Of a stretch of DNA of 64,000 nucleotides, positions 8,872 through 17,444 are shown piece by piece. This DNA is from an uncultured Actinomycetes bacterium (GTDB lineage: Bacteria > Actinomycetota > Actinomycetes > Mycobacteriales > Nakamurellaceae), in NCBI GenBank assembly GCA_937926105.1, contig CALANS010000217.1, positions 62,001 through 126,000 of the forward strand, given 5' to 3'. The position numbers and the translations under genes are program-made. Below the pieces are notes generated by a model that saw nothing but the letters and a program-made list of their open reading frames with translations, did not search any database and was not told the origin of the DNA. How positions within the stretch are numbered: the stretch's first letter is position 1; each line of letters starts with the position of its first letter.

Positions 8872-10269
8872 TCATCGTGGCGCGGGCAGGTCGATCGCGA
8901 CGCGCAGCGTGGCCGGTGGAGGTGCATCGTGGAACGCCACGGTGCCGCCCGCCCGTCGGGCTAGTTCTCGAACGATGGCCAGGCCCAGCCCGGTGCCCCC
9001 GGTATCGCGGTCGCGGGAGCTGTCCAGCCGGGTGAACCGACCGAAAACCCGCTCCCGGTCGGCCGGCGGGATGCCGGGGCCGTCGTCGGTCACCGAGATC
9101 ACCACCCTGTTCCCGGTCTGCGTCACGTCCAGCACCACCGAGGTCGCTGCGTAGCGGACCGCGTTGTCAACGAGGTTCGTCACCGCCCTGCGGATCTCGT
9201 CCGGGTCGGCGGCCAGGTGCACCGCGGGCCCGGCAGCCACCCGCACCTGGGGCTGGGCCCCCGGCGCGCTCTGCTCCTGCCTCGGGTGCCGGCTCCCGCG
9301 CTCCTGGGCGATCTGGGCCAGCAGTGCCCGCGCCTCGAACGGCTCGGCGTGCGGTGGGCGGCCGGCGTCCGCATCAGCCCGCGCCAGCAGCAGCAGATCC
9401 TCCACGACCCGCGCCAGCCGCGCCACGTCGACCAGCAGATCGCCCACCAGTTCGGCGTTCTCGCCCAGATGCTGGGCCACCTCAAGTTGGGTGCGGATGC
9501 TGGCCAGCGGGCTGCGCAGCTCGTGCGCGGCGTCGGCGACGAAGTCTCGCTGCCGGGCGCGGGCCGCCTTGAGCCTGTCCAGCATGGTATTCAGGGTCTC
9601 GGCCAGCGCCCGGATCTGGTCGCGAGTGGGTGGCACGGGCAGGTGCCGCTCGCGGCCGGTGACGCTGATCGCCTCGGCCGCGGCGCGCAGTTCCTCCACC
9701 GGTCGCAGCGTCCAGCCGATCACATACCAGGCGATCACCGCCAGCACGATCAGCAACAACGGGAAGGCGATCAGCAGTGCGGTGCGCAGCGCGGCCGTGC
9801 TGCGGGCGATGGCCTCCATCGGTACCGCGGCGATTACCAGCCGTGGTGTGTCGGCGGTGCCCGCCCGTACCGCGACCGCGCGCATCGTTCCGGAAAGGCC
9901 CGCCCGGGAGCCCGGCACGGTCACCGCGGAACCGCCTACCGCGGAGGAAATCTCGGCCGGTCGAAGGAGGGCGGTCAGCCGGTCCGCGCCGACGGACCCG
10001 TCCAACACCCGACCGGTGGGATCGACCACCTGCACTACCTGGGCACCGGACACGGGCAGCGGATCCGGCACGGTGCCGGAGTTCACCATTGCCGCCACCT
10101 GGCCGGCGGCGGCGCGCGCCTCGTCATCCAGTGCTCGGGTGACGGAGATTCGCAACGTGCCATAGAGCAGGAATGCGCCGATCAGCAGCGCGATCACCAG
10201 GCCCGCGACGCCGATCGCCATCAGCCGGGTGCGCAGTCCTCGTCGGCGGAACCAGGCGATCGGGTGCAC
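8872..10269 (-). CDS. HAMP-domain sensor histidine kinase
   Basis: This 465-residue membrane sensor kinase has one helix at about residues 15-38, an extracytoplasmic sensor region (about 40-160), a second helix (about 162-187), a HAMP linker, a HisKA box with the phospho-accepting histidine in DAAHELRSPL (His249), and an HATPase domain with NLVDNAVRYA, DDGPGIP and GTGLGLAIV. It would autophosphorylate and pass phosphate to the response regulator encoded just upstream, whose stop is 13 bp from its start. The ligand is unknown; the neighbouring envelope protein and ABC exporter suggest cell-envelope or antibiotic stress. Confidence 0.93.
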   Translation of the reverse strand: MHPIAWFRRRGLRTRLMAIGVAGLVIALLIGAFLLYGTLRISVTRALDDEARAAAGQVAAMVNSGTVPDPLPVSGAQVVQVVDPTGRVLDGSVGADRLTALLRPAEISSAVGGSAVTVPGSRAGLSGTMRAVAVRAGTADTPRLVIAAVPMEAIARSTAALRTALLIAFPLLLIVLAVIAWYVIGWTLRPVEELRAAAEAISVTGRERHLPVPPTRDQIRALAETLNTMLDRLKAARARQRDFVADAAHELRSPLASIRTQLEVAQHLGENAELVGDLLVDVARLARVVEDLLLLARADADAGRPPHAEPFEARALLAQIAQERGSRHPRQEQSAPGAQPQVRVAAGPAVHLAADPDEIRRAVTNLVDNAVRYAATSVVLDVTQTGNRVVISVTDDGPGIPPADRERVFGRFTRLDSSRDRDTGGTGLGLAIVRELARRAGGTVAFHDAPPPATLRVAIDLPAPR

Positions 10270-10282
10270 GCGTCGGTCCCGC

Positions 10283-10939
10283 TCAGGCCGGAATCTGATA
10301 GCCGACGCCGCGCACCGTTTGCACCGCGCCGGGACCGAGCTTGCGCCGCAGGTACCCGATGTACACCTCGACCACGTTGGGGTCGGCGTCGCCGGCGGAG
10401 TCCCACACGTGATCCAGCAGCTCGATCTTGCCGACCACCCGACCCGCCTGCCGCAGCAGGTACTCCAGCAGCGTGAACTCGCGGGGCGTGAGCTGTACCG
10501 GGTTGCCGGCCAAGCGGACCCGGCGGCCGGCCGGGTCCAGCTCGATGTCGCCGGCGGACAGCACGGCGGGCCGCGGCACCGGTCGCCGGCGCAGCAGGGC
10601 GCGCAACCGAGCCAGCAGCACCACGTACGAGAAGGGCTTGGTCAGATAGTCATCCGCCCCGCAGTCCAGTCCGTCGGCCTCGTCGTGCTCGCCGTCCTTG
10701 GCCGTCACCAGCATGACCGGTACCCAGTTGCCCTCGCGACGCAGCCGGCGCACGATCTCGTATCCGGACAGCTGGGGCAGCATCACGTCGAGCAGCACCG
10801 CGTCGTGGCCGCCCACGCGAGCCGCCTCCAGCCCCTGCGGACCGGTTGCCACCACGTCGACAACGAATCCCTCGGCGGCCAGGCCGCGCCGCAGCGCCGC
10901 CGCCAGCCTTGGTTCGTCTTCCACCACCAGCACCCGCAC
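10283..10939 (-). CDS. OmpR/PhoB-family response regulator
   Basis: This is a 218-residue DNA-binding response regulator with an N-terminal receiver domain (acidic pair E7/D8, phosphorylation site D51 in AVLLDVMLP, Lys in YLTKPF) and a C-terminal winged helix of the OmpR type ending in VRGVGYQIPA. GTG 10939 is chosen because homologues begin MRVLVVEDE; CAGGCT lies 7 nt before it, so the mRNA may be leaderless. The gene precedes its kinase and is divergent from a LolA-like gene, with an OmpR-type direct repeat at 11048-11064 in the shared control region. Confidence 0.94.
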   Translation of the reverse strand: MRVLVVEDEPRLAAALRRGLAAEGFVVDVVATGPQGLEAARVGGHDAVLLDVMLPQLSGYEIVRRLRREGNWVPVMLVTAKDGEHDEADGLDCGADDYLTKPFSYVVLLARLRALLRRRPVPRPAVLSAGDIELDPAGRRVRLAGNPVQLTPREFTLLEYLLRQAGRVVGKIELLDHVWDSAGDADPNVVEVYIGYLRRKLGPGAVQTVRGVGYQIPA

Positions 10940-11047
10940 GGTTGCCAGCCTGGCACGGATCGGCCGGAAATCCGCACCGAATCCGTGACATCGCTCGACG
11001 CCCTGCCGCGCGCAGCTTCGTGGCATCGTCGCGGCGCCGGCTGGGCT

Positions 11048-11064
11048 TCTCAGCGTCGTCTCAG
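11048..11064 (+). promoter_or_regulatory. Tandem TCTCAG direct repeat, candidate response-regulator site
   Basis: TCTCAG occurs at 11048-11053 and again at 11059-11064, exactly 11 bp apart, in the 148-bp gap between the response regulator and the LolA-like gene. OmpR/PhoB-family proteins bind as head-to-tail dimers to direct repeats with this 11-bp pitch. It is 24 bp before the LolA-like start, where it could recruit polymerase or control the divergent pair. Confidence 0.5.
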
Positions 11065-11087
11065 GTGCGCCGGCGGACACTGCCGAT

Positions 11088-12353
11088 ATGACTGCCGATA
11101 TGACTGCCGCCAGGAGCATCGTCCATCGCGTCCCGGCGCTGCGGTGGCTCGTCCCCGCGGCCGCCGCCGCACTGATCATCGGCGGTGGAGCGGCGATCGG
11201 TACCGTCACCGCCTCGGCGACCGATGCCGGAACCGCGGTGCTGCCCGCGCGCAGCGCCGCGCAGCTGGTTGCCGACGTGCACTCGTCGGCGGTGACGGGG
11301 CTGTCCGGGACCGTCGTGCAAACCTCCGATCTGGGCCTGCCGAACCTGCCATCCCTCGGCACCGCGCCCCTGCTCGGCGGCATGGGCAGCTCCGATCTGA
11401 CCTCGATGCTGGCCGGCACGCACACCCTGCGGCTGTGGTACGCCGGTCCGCAGCGGATCCGGGTGGCCCTGCTGGGCTCACTCGGGGAATCCGACATCAT
11501 CCGCAGCGGAAGGGATCTGTGGATCTGGTCCAGCACCAGTAACACCGCCACCCACGCCACGGTGCCGCAGCACCTCGACGCGGCGGTGAACGGCCCGTCG
11601 GCGGGTGTGCCACTGGGTACCGCGATCCCGACGAGTCCGCAGCAGGCCGCAGCCGCGGTGTTGCGGACCCTGACCCCGTCCACCATCATCAGCACCGATC
11701 CTGGTGTGCGGGTGGCCGGGCGGTTGGCCTACCAACTCGTGCTCAGGCCCAAGGATGACCGGTCGCTGGTCTCGTCCGTGCGCATCGCCATCGATTCGGC
11801 CGAGCACGTGCCGCTGCGGGTGCAGGTGTACGCCACCGGCCAGCAGGACCCCGCCTTCTCCGTCGGCTTCAGCACCGTCGATTTCTCCCGCCCGGATGCC
11901 GCCGAGTTCACGTTCAACCCGCCGCCGGGAGCCACGGTCAATCGGGCCGGAGAGGGAGGCGCGATCGGCGGCCGTCCGTCGGATGGTGCCCGCGGTGCGG
12001 GGACGTCGACCGGCCGGTCCGGGACCCCCGGCGGGGCGGGGCCCGGCACCGGCACACCGCCGGGAGCCACCAGCATCGTCGGTACCGGATGGTCGGCCGT
12101 GCTGGTCACCAGCGCTCGCCGCGGTCTGAGCGCCATCGTCCCGGGGGGCGGTGCCGGGCCGGGGTCGGGTCACGCCGCGGGCGGCCAGGGTCTGGGCGCG
12201 GTGCTGGCCGCCCTGCCGAGGGTGTCCGGATCCTGGGGGTCCGGCCGGCTGCTGCGGACCGCATTGTTCTCCGCGGTGATCACCGACCACGGCCGGATGG
12301 CGGTCGGCGCTGTCCCGCCCGATCTGTTGTATGCGGCGCTAGGTTCGCGATGA
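11088..12353 (+). CDS. LolA/RseB-like exported protein
   Basis: The 421-residue product has an N-terminal signal anchor (about residues 20-45), then a LolA/RseB-like (DUF2092-type) beta fold at about 60-290, recognisable from the LRLWYAGPQRIRV and YQLVLRPKDD stretches, and a Gly/Pro/Thr-rich tail. Such proteins sit outside the membrane and bind lipid or lipoprotein-like ligands; in gram-positives they often sense or protect the envelope. Two in-frame starts, 11088 and 11100, lie in a 12-bp duplication. The stop overlaps the start of the ABC ATPase gene (ATGA), so the three genes form an operon divergent from the two-component system. Confidence 0.8.
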   Translation: MTADMTAARSIVHRVPALRWLVPAAAAALIIGGGAAIGTVTASATDAGTAVLPARSAAQLVADVHSSAVTGLSGTVVQTSDLGLPNLPSLGTAPLLGGMGSSDLTSMLAGTHTLRLWYAGPQRIRVALLGSLGESDIIRSGRDLWIWSSTSNTATHATVPQHLDAAVNGPSAGVPLGTAIPTSPQQAAAAVLRTLTPSTIISTDPGVRVAGRLAYQLVLRPKDDRSLVSSVRIAIDSAEHVPLRVQVYATGQQDPAFSVGFSTVDFSRPDAAEFTFNPPPGATVNRAGEGGAIGGRPSDGARGAGTSTGRSGTPGGAGPGTGTPPGATSIVGTGWSAVLVTSARRGLSAIVPGGGAGPGSGHAAGGQGLGAVLAALPRVSGSWGSGRLLRTALFSAVITDHGRMAVGAVPPDLLYAALGSR

Positions 12354-13414
12354 GACCGATGACGCACCCCGCGACCACTGCGCAAACCAGCCGGGTGGTG
12401 AGCATCCCCGCGGCACCGGCCGGGAGGCGGGCACCGGGCAGGGTACCCGGCGGGCGATCCGATCGAGAGTCCGTCCCGGACGCGGATGGCGCCGCCGTCC
12501 AGACCAGCGGCCTGACCAAGCAGTTTCGTCATCAGCTGGCGGTCGACCACATCGACCTGCGGGTTCCGGCCGGCGCGGTCTTCGGCTTCCTGGGGCCCAA
12601 TGGATCGGGCAAGACCACGACGATTCGCATGCTGCTCGGCCTGGTGCGGCCCACCGTCGGTAGCCACCGCCTGCTCGGCTTGCCGATGCCGGAACGCGCC
12701 GCCCACGCCCTGCCGCAGGTGGGCGCACTGGTGGAGGGCCCGGCGTTTCATCCCTACCTGTCCGGCCGGGCGAACCTGGCCCGGCTGGATGCCGCCGACC
12801 GGTATGCCGACCCGGCCACCGCGCGGCGCCGGATCGATGCGGCGCTGGACCGCGTCGGGCTGTTGCCGGCGGCCGGAAAGCACTACCGCGCCTACTCGCT
12901 GGGCATGCGCCAGCGGCTCGCGATCGCCGCCCCGCTGTTGATGCCGCGGCGGCTGTTGATTCTGGACGAGCCCACCAACGGACTGGATCCGCAGGGCACC
13001 CGGGAGGTCCGCACTCTGATTGGCTCGTTGAACGCCGACGGCACCACGGTGCTGGTTTCCAGCCACCTGCTGGCCGAGGTCGAGCAGATCTGCAGTCACG
13101 TCGGGGTGATGAATGCCGGTGCGCTGGTCGCCCAGGGCACGGTGGCCGAGGTCAGGCTCGGCGGAGCGCAGCGAGCCCGAGTGCAGACCACCGCGAGGTC
13201 CGCCGCAGCGGCGGTGCTGAGCGGTCTCGGCCTGACCGACGTCCGTACGGACGCGGCAGAGGTATCGGGCGCGCTGGGCGTTGTGGCGCCCGAGTCGATC
13301 GTGCCGGCCCTGGTGGCGGTCGGTGCCCCGGTACTGGGATTCGCCATCGACCGGCCGACCTTGGAGGAGCTGTTCGTGTCGCTGACCGGGGAGGGCTTCG
13401 ATGTCAACGGCTGA
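12350..13414 (+). CDS. ABC transporter ATP-binding protein (CcmA/BcrA-like)
   Basis: This 354-residue ABC ATPase has a poorly conserved N-terminal tail of about 45 residues, then Walker A GPNGSGKT (about 82-89), signature YSLGMRQR (about 183-190) and Walker B LLILDEPT. The C-terminal extension is typical of ABC-2 exporters of the BcrA/CcmA type, which move peptides, lipids or drugs outward. It starts at ATG 12350, overlapping the upstream stop, and overlaps the permease gene by 14 bp. Its partner is the next gene; the LolA-like protein before it suggests envelope export or defence. Confidence 0.92.
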   Translation: MRPMTHPATTAQTSRVVSIPAAPAGRRAPGRVPGGRSDRESVPDADGAAVQTSGLTKQFRHQLAVDHIDLRVPAGAVFGFLGPNGSGKTTTIRMLLGLVRPTVGSHRLLGLPMPERAAHALPQVGALVEGPAFHPYLSGRANLARLDAADRYADPATARRRIDAALDRVGLLPAAGKHYRAYSLGMRQRLAIAAPLLMPRRLLILDEPTNGLDPQGTREVRTLIGSLNADGTTVLVSSHLLAEVEQICSHVGVMNAGALVAQGTVAEVRLGGAQRARVQTTARSAAAAVLSGLGLTDVRTDAAEVSGALGVVAPESIVPALVAVGAPVLGFAIDRPTLEELFVSLTGEGFDVNG

Positions 13415-14273
13415 GATGGTCTCGGGCCTCACGTCGCGAGCCGGTGCGGCCAGCCGGCGACCGTCCGTGCGGTTTCTGGCCTCGGAGCTACGGCTGATCT
13501 TTGGCCGCCGGCGCAACCTCGCCGGGCTGGCGGTGCTGGCGGTGGTGCCGATCGTGATAGCGGTGTCGGTCAAGCTGTCCGCCCCCCGTCCCGGCGGTGA
13601 TGGCCCGGCGTTCCTGGGCGCCATCACCGGAAACGGCCTCTTCGTGCCACTGGCCGCGCTGACGGTGGAGATGACGCTGTTCCTGCCGCTGGCGGTCGCG
13701 GTGATCTCCGGCGACTCGATCGCTGGCGAGGCCAACCTGGGCACGCTGCGCTACCTACTGACGGTGCCGGTGCGACGCAGCCGGGCGCTGGCGGTGAAGT
13801 ACGCCGCGATCGCGATCTTCGCGGTGGCGGCCACGGCCCTGGTGACGGTGGTCGGCACCGTCGCCGGTCTCGCCCTGTTTGATGGCGGCAGCATGACGTT
13901 GCTGTCCGGCGGGCAGGTCGGGTGGGGCGGTGGGCTGCTGCGGATCGCCGGGGCGGCCCTGTATCTGGCGATCCAGCTCGCGGCGCTGGGCGCGATCGGC
14001 CTCGCCCTGTCCACCCTCACCGAGCAGCCGATCGCCGCGATGATCGCGCTGGTGGTGCTCACCGTTGGCATGTTCATCCTGGACTCGATACCGCAACTGT
14101 CCGGGCTGGGACCGTGGCTGCTGACCCACAGGTGGACCAACTTTGGTGATCTGCTGCGTGGACCGGTCGCCTGGGACGGCATCGAGCAGGGCGTGTTGGT
14201 GGCGGCCTGCTATGCGCTGATCGCCTACCTGGCCGCCTGGGCCCGGTTTGCCGGCAAGGACATCACCAGCTGA
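13401..14273 (+). CDS. ABC-2 type transporter permease
   Basis: This 290-residue membrane protein has about six helices (around residues 35-55, 72-95, 125-160, 175-200, 208-232 and 260-280), and the sequence SIAGEANLGTLRYLLTVPVRR is typical of ABC-2 permeases. It would form the channel energised by the ATPase encoded immediately upstream. ATG 13401 overlaps the ATPase gene by 14 bp, indicating coupled translation. A strong hairpin follows at 14291-14323 and separates the operon from the convergent SLH gene. Confidence 0.9.
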   Translation: MSTAEMVSGLTSRAGAASRRPSVRFLASELRLIFGRRRNLAGLAVLAVVPIVIAVSVKLSAPRPGGDGPAFLGAITGNGLFVPLAALTVEMTLFLPLAVAVISGDSIAGEANLGTLRYLLTVPVRRSRALAVKYAAIAIFAVAATALVTVVGTVAGLALFDGGSMTLLSGGQVGWGGGLLRIAGAALYLAIQLAALGAIGLALSTLTEQPIAAMIALVVLTVGMFILDSIPQLSGLGPWLLTHRWTNFGDLLRGPVAWDGIEQGVLVAACYALIAYLAAWARFAGKDITS

Positions 14274-14290
14274 TCTGCCGGGTGGCCGCC

Positions 14291-14323
14291 GCCGGGGTGG
14301 CGCCGTTGCGGCACCACCCCGGC
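14291..14323. terminator. Bidirectional hairpin terminator
   Basis: GCCGGGGTGG (14291-14300) pairs perfectly with CCACCCCGGC (14314-14323), and an inner GCCG/CGGC stem with a TTG loop extends the hairpin after one mismatch. It lies between the convergent ABC permease and SLH genes and can stop transcription from both. There is no U-tract, as is usual at this GC content. Confidence 0.75.
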
Positions 14324-14337
14324 GATGGTCGTCCTGG

Positions 14338-16551
14338 TCAGCTGGGCGCTGCCGTGTTCAACCGGTACAGGAAGGCGGCCATGGCCTGACGGGACACGGC
14401 GGTGTTGGGGCCGAAGGTGCCGTCGGCGTTGCCGGTGCTGATGCCCTCGGCCTTCAGCCAGGCGATGTCGCCGCAGAAGACCGACTGCGCTGAGACATCC
14501 GGGAATGGTGGCGATCCGGTGCACGCTCCGGCGTCTGCCCCGCCGTGGGCGTAGCGGTAGAGGAACGCCGCCATGGACTGCCGGACGACGATGGCCGTGG
14601 GACCGAAGGTGCCATCGGCGTTGCCGGTGCTGATCCTCTCGGCCTTCAGCCAGGCGATGGCGCCGCAGAACTGGCTGCCGACGGGAACATCGCTGAACGG
14701 GGCGGTGGTGCAGGCGAGCGCCTTGGCACCGTCGTGCGCATAGCGGTACAGGAATGCGGCCATGGACTGCCGCGACACCGAGGCCCTGGGCCGGAAGGTG
14801 CCGTCGGAGTACCCGCTGGTGACACCGCCGTTCGCCAGCCAGGCGATGTCGTCGAAGAAGCCGGACTTGGTGGGCACGTCGATGAACGTCACCGCGATCG
14901 AATACCGCTGGCTGGCCGTGGCGCCCCGTGCATCGGTGACGGTGATCGTGACGGAGACGGGCGCCGCCATGGTCGTGGCGGTGCCGAACAGCTTGCCGCC
15001 GGTACCCAGTTTCAGGCCGGCGGGCAGCGTGCCGGAGGTCACCGAGAAGGAATACGGAGTCACGCCGCCCTGGGCCCTGACGGTGGTGGAGTACGACTCG
15101 TTTGGCACCGCGTTGGGCAACGACGCCGTCGTCAGCGTCGGCAGCGTCGGCACCACCGGGCCGTCCACCACATCCGAGTCGATGTTGATCGTCCGGCCGC
15201 CGTGCGTCTCGTAGTGCCCGCCGAAGTACTGTCTGGCGCGCTGGTGGTTCGCCCACAGACCGGCGGGGATCGCTGGATCTGTCATCGTCACGTTATCGTC
15301 GATTTTCGAGACGTAGCGGGCGAACCACACCGCGTCCGGGGCGTGGAAACCGCTCTGGTGCTGCACCGCGTTCACCAGGGCGGCCACGCCGGTGCCGGCG
15401 CTGGAGTAGAAGCCGGACAGGTACCCGGCTTGGTGCAGCGCGACCGTCCAGGCGTTGGTGAAGGCCATTGCGGCCTTGGTGCAGGTGGTGTTGGTGGTGT
15501 CCCAGGATTCCAGATCCAGATAGATCGGGTTGCCGGCGGCGCCTATCCCCAGGACGTTCATATGGCCGATCGCATTGTTCGCGGCGTTGGTGCCCTGGGT
15601 TGCTGCGGTCGTCGCGTTCGAGCTCATCCGGTGCGGGAAGGGGTCGCCCGAGGAGGTCTTCGCGCACGAGGCCTGCACGGGGACGTAGATGGGTAGCAGG
15701 TGCCAACCGCGTTGGCGCTGGGTAGTCACCCAGGAGGGCGTCAACTCTGGCTGCTTGCACCCCATGCTGATCCCGCCCACGTAGATCCCGACCCCGTCGT
15801 AAGGGGACGACTGCCAGGCCGTCATCTGTGTTTGTGTCGGGGCGGTGCAGGTGTCGAAGGCCTTGCCGGAGAAGGTCACCGGGGCCGGGACCGCGGCGGT
15901 GGTGGTCGCCAGGTCGGAGCTCGAGTCCGAGGTGGTGGGCGCGGTCGGTGTGGTGCTGGTGCGACCGGACGCGGTGGGCGCGCCGCTGGTGAGGTGGGCG
16001 ACGGTGGCGTCCACAACCGTTCGGGCGTCGGCGACGGCGACCGGGCCGACGGTGGCGCCGTCGATGGTGGTGCTGGCGGCGATGGAGCCCGCCAGGGTCG
16101 GGTCGGCCGGGTCTGCGGTGACGATGACCCGTGGCGTGGCGGTTCGGCCGAGGGCGACGCTGGTGTGGCCGTCCGCGTCGACCCGCACGATCGGTGCGGT
16201 CGGCTGGGCGCCGCTCGAGAGGCCGCGCACGATCTGCACGGTGCCGACTCCGCCGATCACTCGCGCCGGGCAGGTCGACTCCGACGGCTCGCCGAGGTAC
16301 ACCGCGTGCTGGTCGTAGCGGACGCATCCCGGCACGCCGTCCACGTCGATGACCGGCCACGCGGCCGGAACCCGGACGCTGACGCCGGCGAAGTCGACGG
16401 TGCGCGAGCCGGTCGGGGACGTACCGGCGGATGCGGGAGGCGACGCAGCCGCTGCGGTCGCGGTGACGGTGGTCAGGAGGGCTGCCACCAGCGTCGACGC
16501 GGCAGTCAGGACCAACGTGCGGGAAACGGTGAGGCGGTGGGAGATAGACAC
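14338..16551 (-). CDS. Secreted DUF1906 / Ig-like / triple-SLH surface protein
   Basis: The 737-residue exported protein has a signal peptide (about 1-37), an unassigned beta-rich part, then a DUF1906 (Rv2525c-like, glycoside-hydrolase-fold) domain at about 228-460 with GVGIYVGG and IYLDLESWD segments, a putative-Ig bacterial repeat (about 465-555), and three SLH domains (about 560-737), each with an F-x-D-x5-F/I-AWL and DGTF-P pattern. SLH domains bind pyruvylated secondary cell-wall polymers, so the protein is probably a wall-attached glycan-active or peptidoglycan-binding enzyme. GTG 16551 has TACCAT 8 nt upstream and no ribosome site, suggesting a leaderless mRNA. Catalysis is inferred only from the fold. 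Confidence 0.88.
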   Translation of the reverse strand: MSISHRLTVSRTLVLTAASTLVAALLTTVTATAAAASPPASAGTSPTGSRTVDFAGVSVRVPAAWPVIDVDGVPGCVRYDQHAVYLGEPSESTCPARVIGGVGTVQIVRGLSSGAQPTAPIVRVDADGHTSVALGRTATPRVIVTADPADPTLAGSIAASTTIDGATVGPVAVADARTVVDATVAHLTSGAPTASGRTSTTPTAPTTSDSSSDLATTTAAVPAPVTFSGKAFDTCTAPTQTQMTAWQSSPYDGVGIYVGGISMGCKQPELTPSWVTTQRQRGWHLLPIYVPVQASCAKTSSGDPFPHRMSSNATTAATQGTNAANNAIGHMNVLGIGAAGNPIYLDLESWDTTNTTCTKAAMAFTNAWTVALHQAGYLSGFYSSAGTGVAALVNAVQHQSGFHAPDAVWFARYVSKIDDNVTMTDPAIPAGLWANHQRARQYFGGHYETHGGRTINIDSDVVDGPVVPTLPTLTTASLPNAVPNESYSTTVRAQGGVTPYSFSVTSGTLPAGLKLGTGGKLFGTATTMAAPVSVTITVTDARGATASQRYSIAVTFIDVPTKSGFFDDIAWLANGGVTSGYSDGTFRPRASVSRQSMAAFLYRYAHDGAKALACTTAPFSDVPVGSQFCGAIAWLKAERISTGNADGTFGPTAIVVRQSMAAFLYRYAHGGADAGACTGSPPFPDVSAQSVFCGDIAWLKAEGISTGNADGTFGPNTAVSRQAMAAFLYRLNTAAPS
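14363..14870 (-). repeat. Three tandem SLH-coding repeats
   Basis: The 3' part of the surface-protein gene is a tandem repeat of about 190 bp. Equivalent points lie at 14363, 14555 and 14744 (192 and 189 bp apart). The first two copies are nearly identical over the part encoding ISTGNADGTFGP, while the third is more diverged, suggesting the first pair arose by a recent duplication or is kept alike by gene conversion. Confidence 0.85.
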
Positions 16552-16637
16552 GAAAGGTCATGGTAGGCGCATCGCGCGCGCCTGGCAGGTCGGCAACCGC
16601 GCGGAACCGCGCCGGTTCCGGCAGCGTCTCATGGACC

Positions 16638-17426
16638 ATGCCGTTGATAGACCGATCCGTTCCGTGGGCCGCGCCATCGCCCCTGGCTCAGTTCCTGGCA
16701 GCGTCTCGGCGCCGGGCGGGGCGAGTGTCCCGGCAGTCCGTTGCGCTGTTCGGGGGCATCGTTCTCGCGGCGACGGTAGGCCTCGCCGGGTGCGCCACGG
16801 CCGGCACCCCCATCAGCACCGCAACGGCTGGGCCGACCGCCTCGCCCGCCGCGGATAGCTGGGTGCCCGACGGTGTGCACGCCCGGCGTATCACGGTGAG
16901 CGACGGCGGCACCGCGACCGCCGCGGTGGGCGACTGGGTGACGTTCACCGGCCCGAGCGAGGTCCACCTGTCGGTCGACCCGCGGAGCCTGGATCTGGTC
17001 ACCTACTACGGTCCGCGAACCAGCCTGCTGATGCTGCACTCGGGCACCGTGCAGATCGACTTCCCCAACTACGACAAGCACTTCGACTGCCCCAACGGGC
17101 CGTGTGCCCACCCCAACGAACCGCTGCACATGGCGCTCACCGTCACCGCCGGTGTCACCGCGCCCGACATTCCCGATCCGGTCGAGATCACCGATCTGAC
17201 CGCGGACAGCACGGTGCACCTGATTCCGGGGCAGCGACTCCTGCTGCCGCCCGGTGCCGAGGCAAGCGCCTATCCGGGGGCGCAGGTCGTTGCGTGGTGG
17301 AATGCCGGCGATCGTGCCGAGTTGGTGGCATTCGAACCCGGCACCGCCCGATGGGACGTGCGGTCGAGCCTCCGCGCCGACTGGGACGACTCCGCCACCG
17401 TCACCATCGTGGTCGACAAGCCGTAA
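16638..17426 (+). CDS. Putative lipoprotein of unknown function
   Basis: This exported protein has a type II signal peptide ending in the lipobox VGLAGC, so it would be lipidated on that cysteine and face outward. The mature part, about 200 residues, is rich in beta-strand-like sequence and has one Cys pair (DCPNGPC). I do not recognise a family. The start is uncertain: ATG 16638 gives 262 residues, while GTG 16725 gives a compact signal peptide; an ATG at 16560 falls within the -10 of the divergent SLH gene and is unlikely. Its stop is only 18 bp from the convergent sirtuin gene. Confidence 0.7.
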   Translation: MPLIDRSVPWAAPSPLAQFLAASRRRAGRVSRQSVALFGGIVLAATVGLAGCATAGTPISTATAGPTASPAADSWVPDGVHARRITVSDGGTATAAVGDWVTFTGPSEVHLSVDPRSLDLVTYYGPRTSLLMLHSGTVQIDFPNYDKHFDCPNGPCAHPNEPLHMALTVTAGVTAPDIPDPVEITDLTADSTVHLIPGQRLLLPPGAEASAYPGAQVVAWWNAGDRAELVAFEPGTARWDVRSSLRADWDDSATVTIVVDKP

Positions 17427-17444
17427 GGTCGGGCGCCGGGGCGA

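Noticed and set aside
10283..11695. 470-residue frame extending the response regulator upstream
   Set aside because: Homologues begin at GTG 10939; the extension is antisense to the LolA-like gene.
12170..13744. 524-residue minus-strand frame opposite the ABC genes
   Set aside because: No domain, Arg/Gly/Gln-rich composition, and the plus strand has clear ABC motifs.
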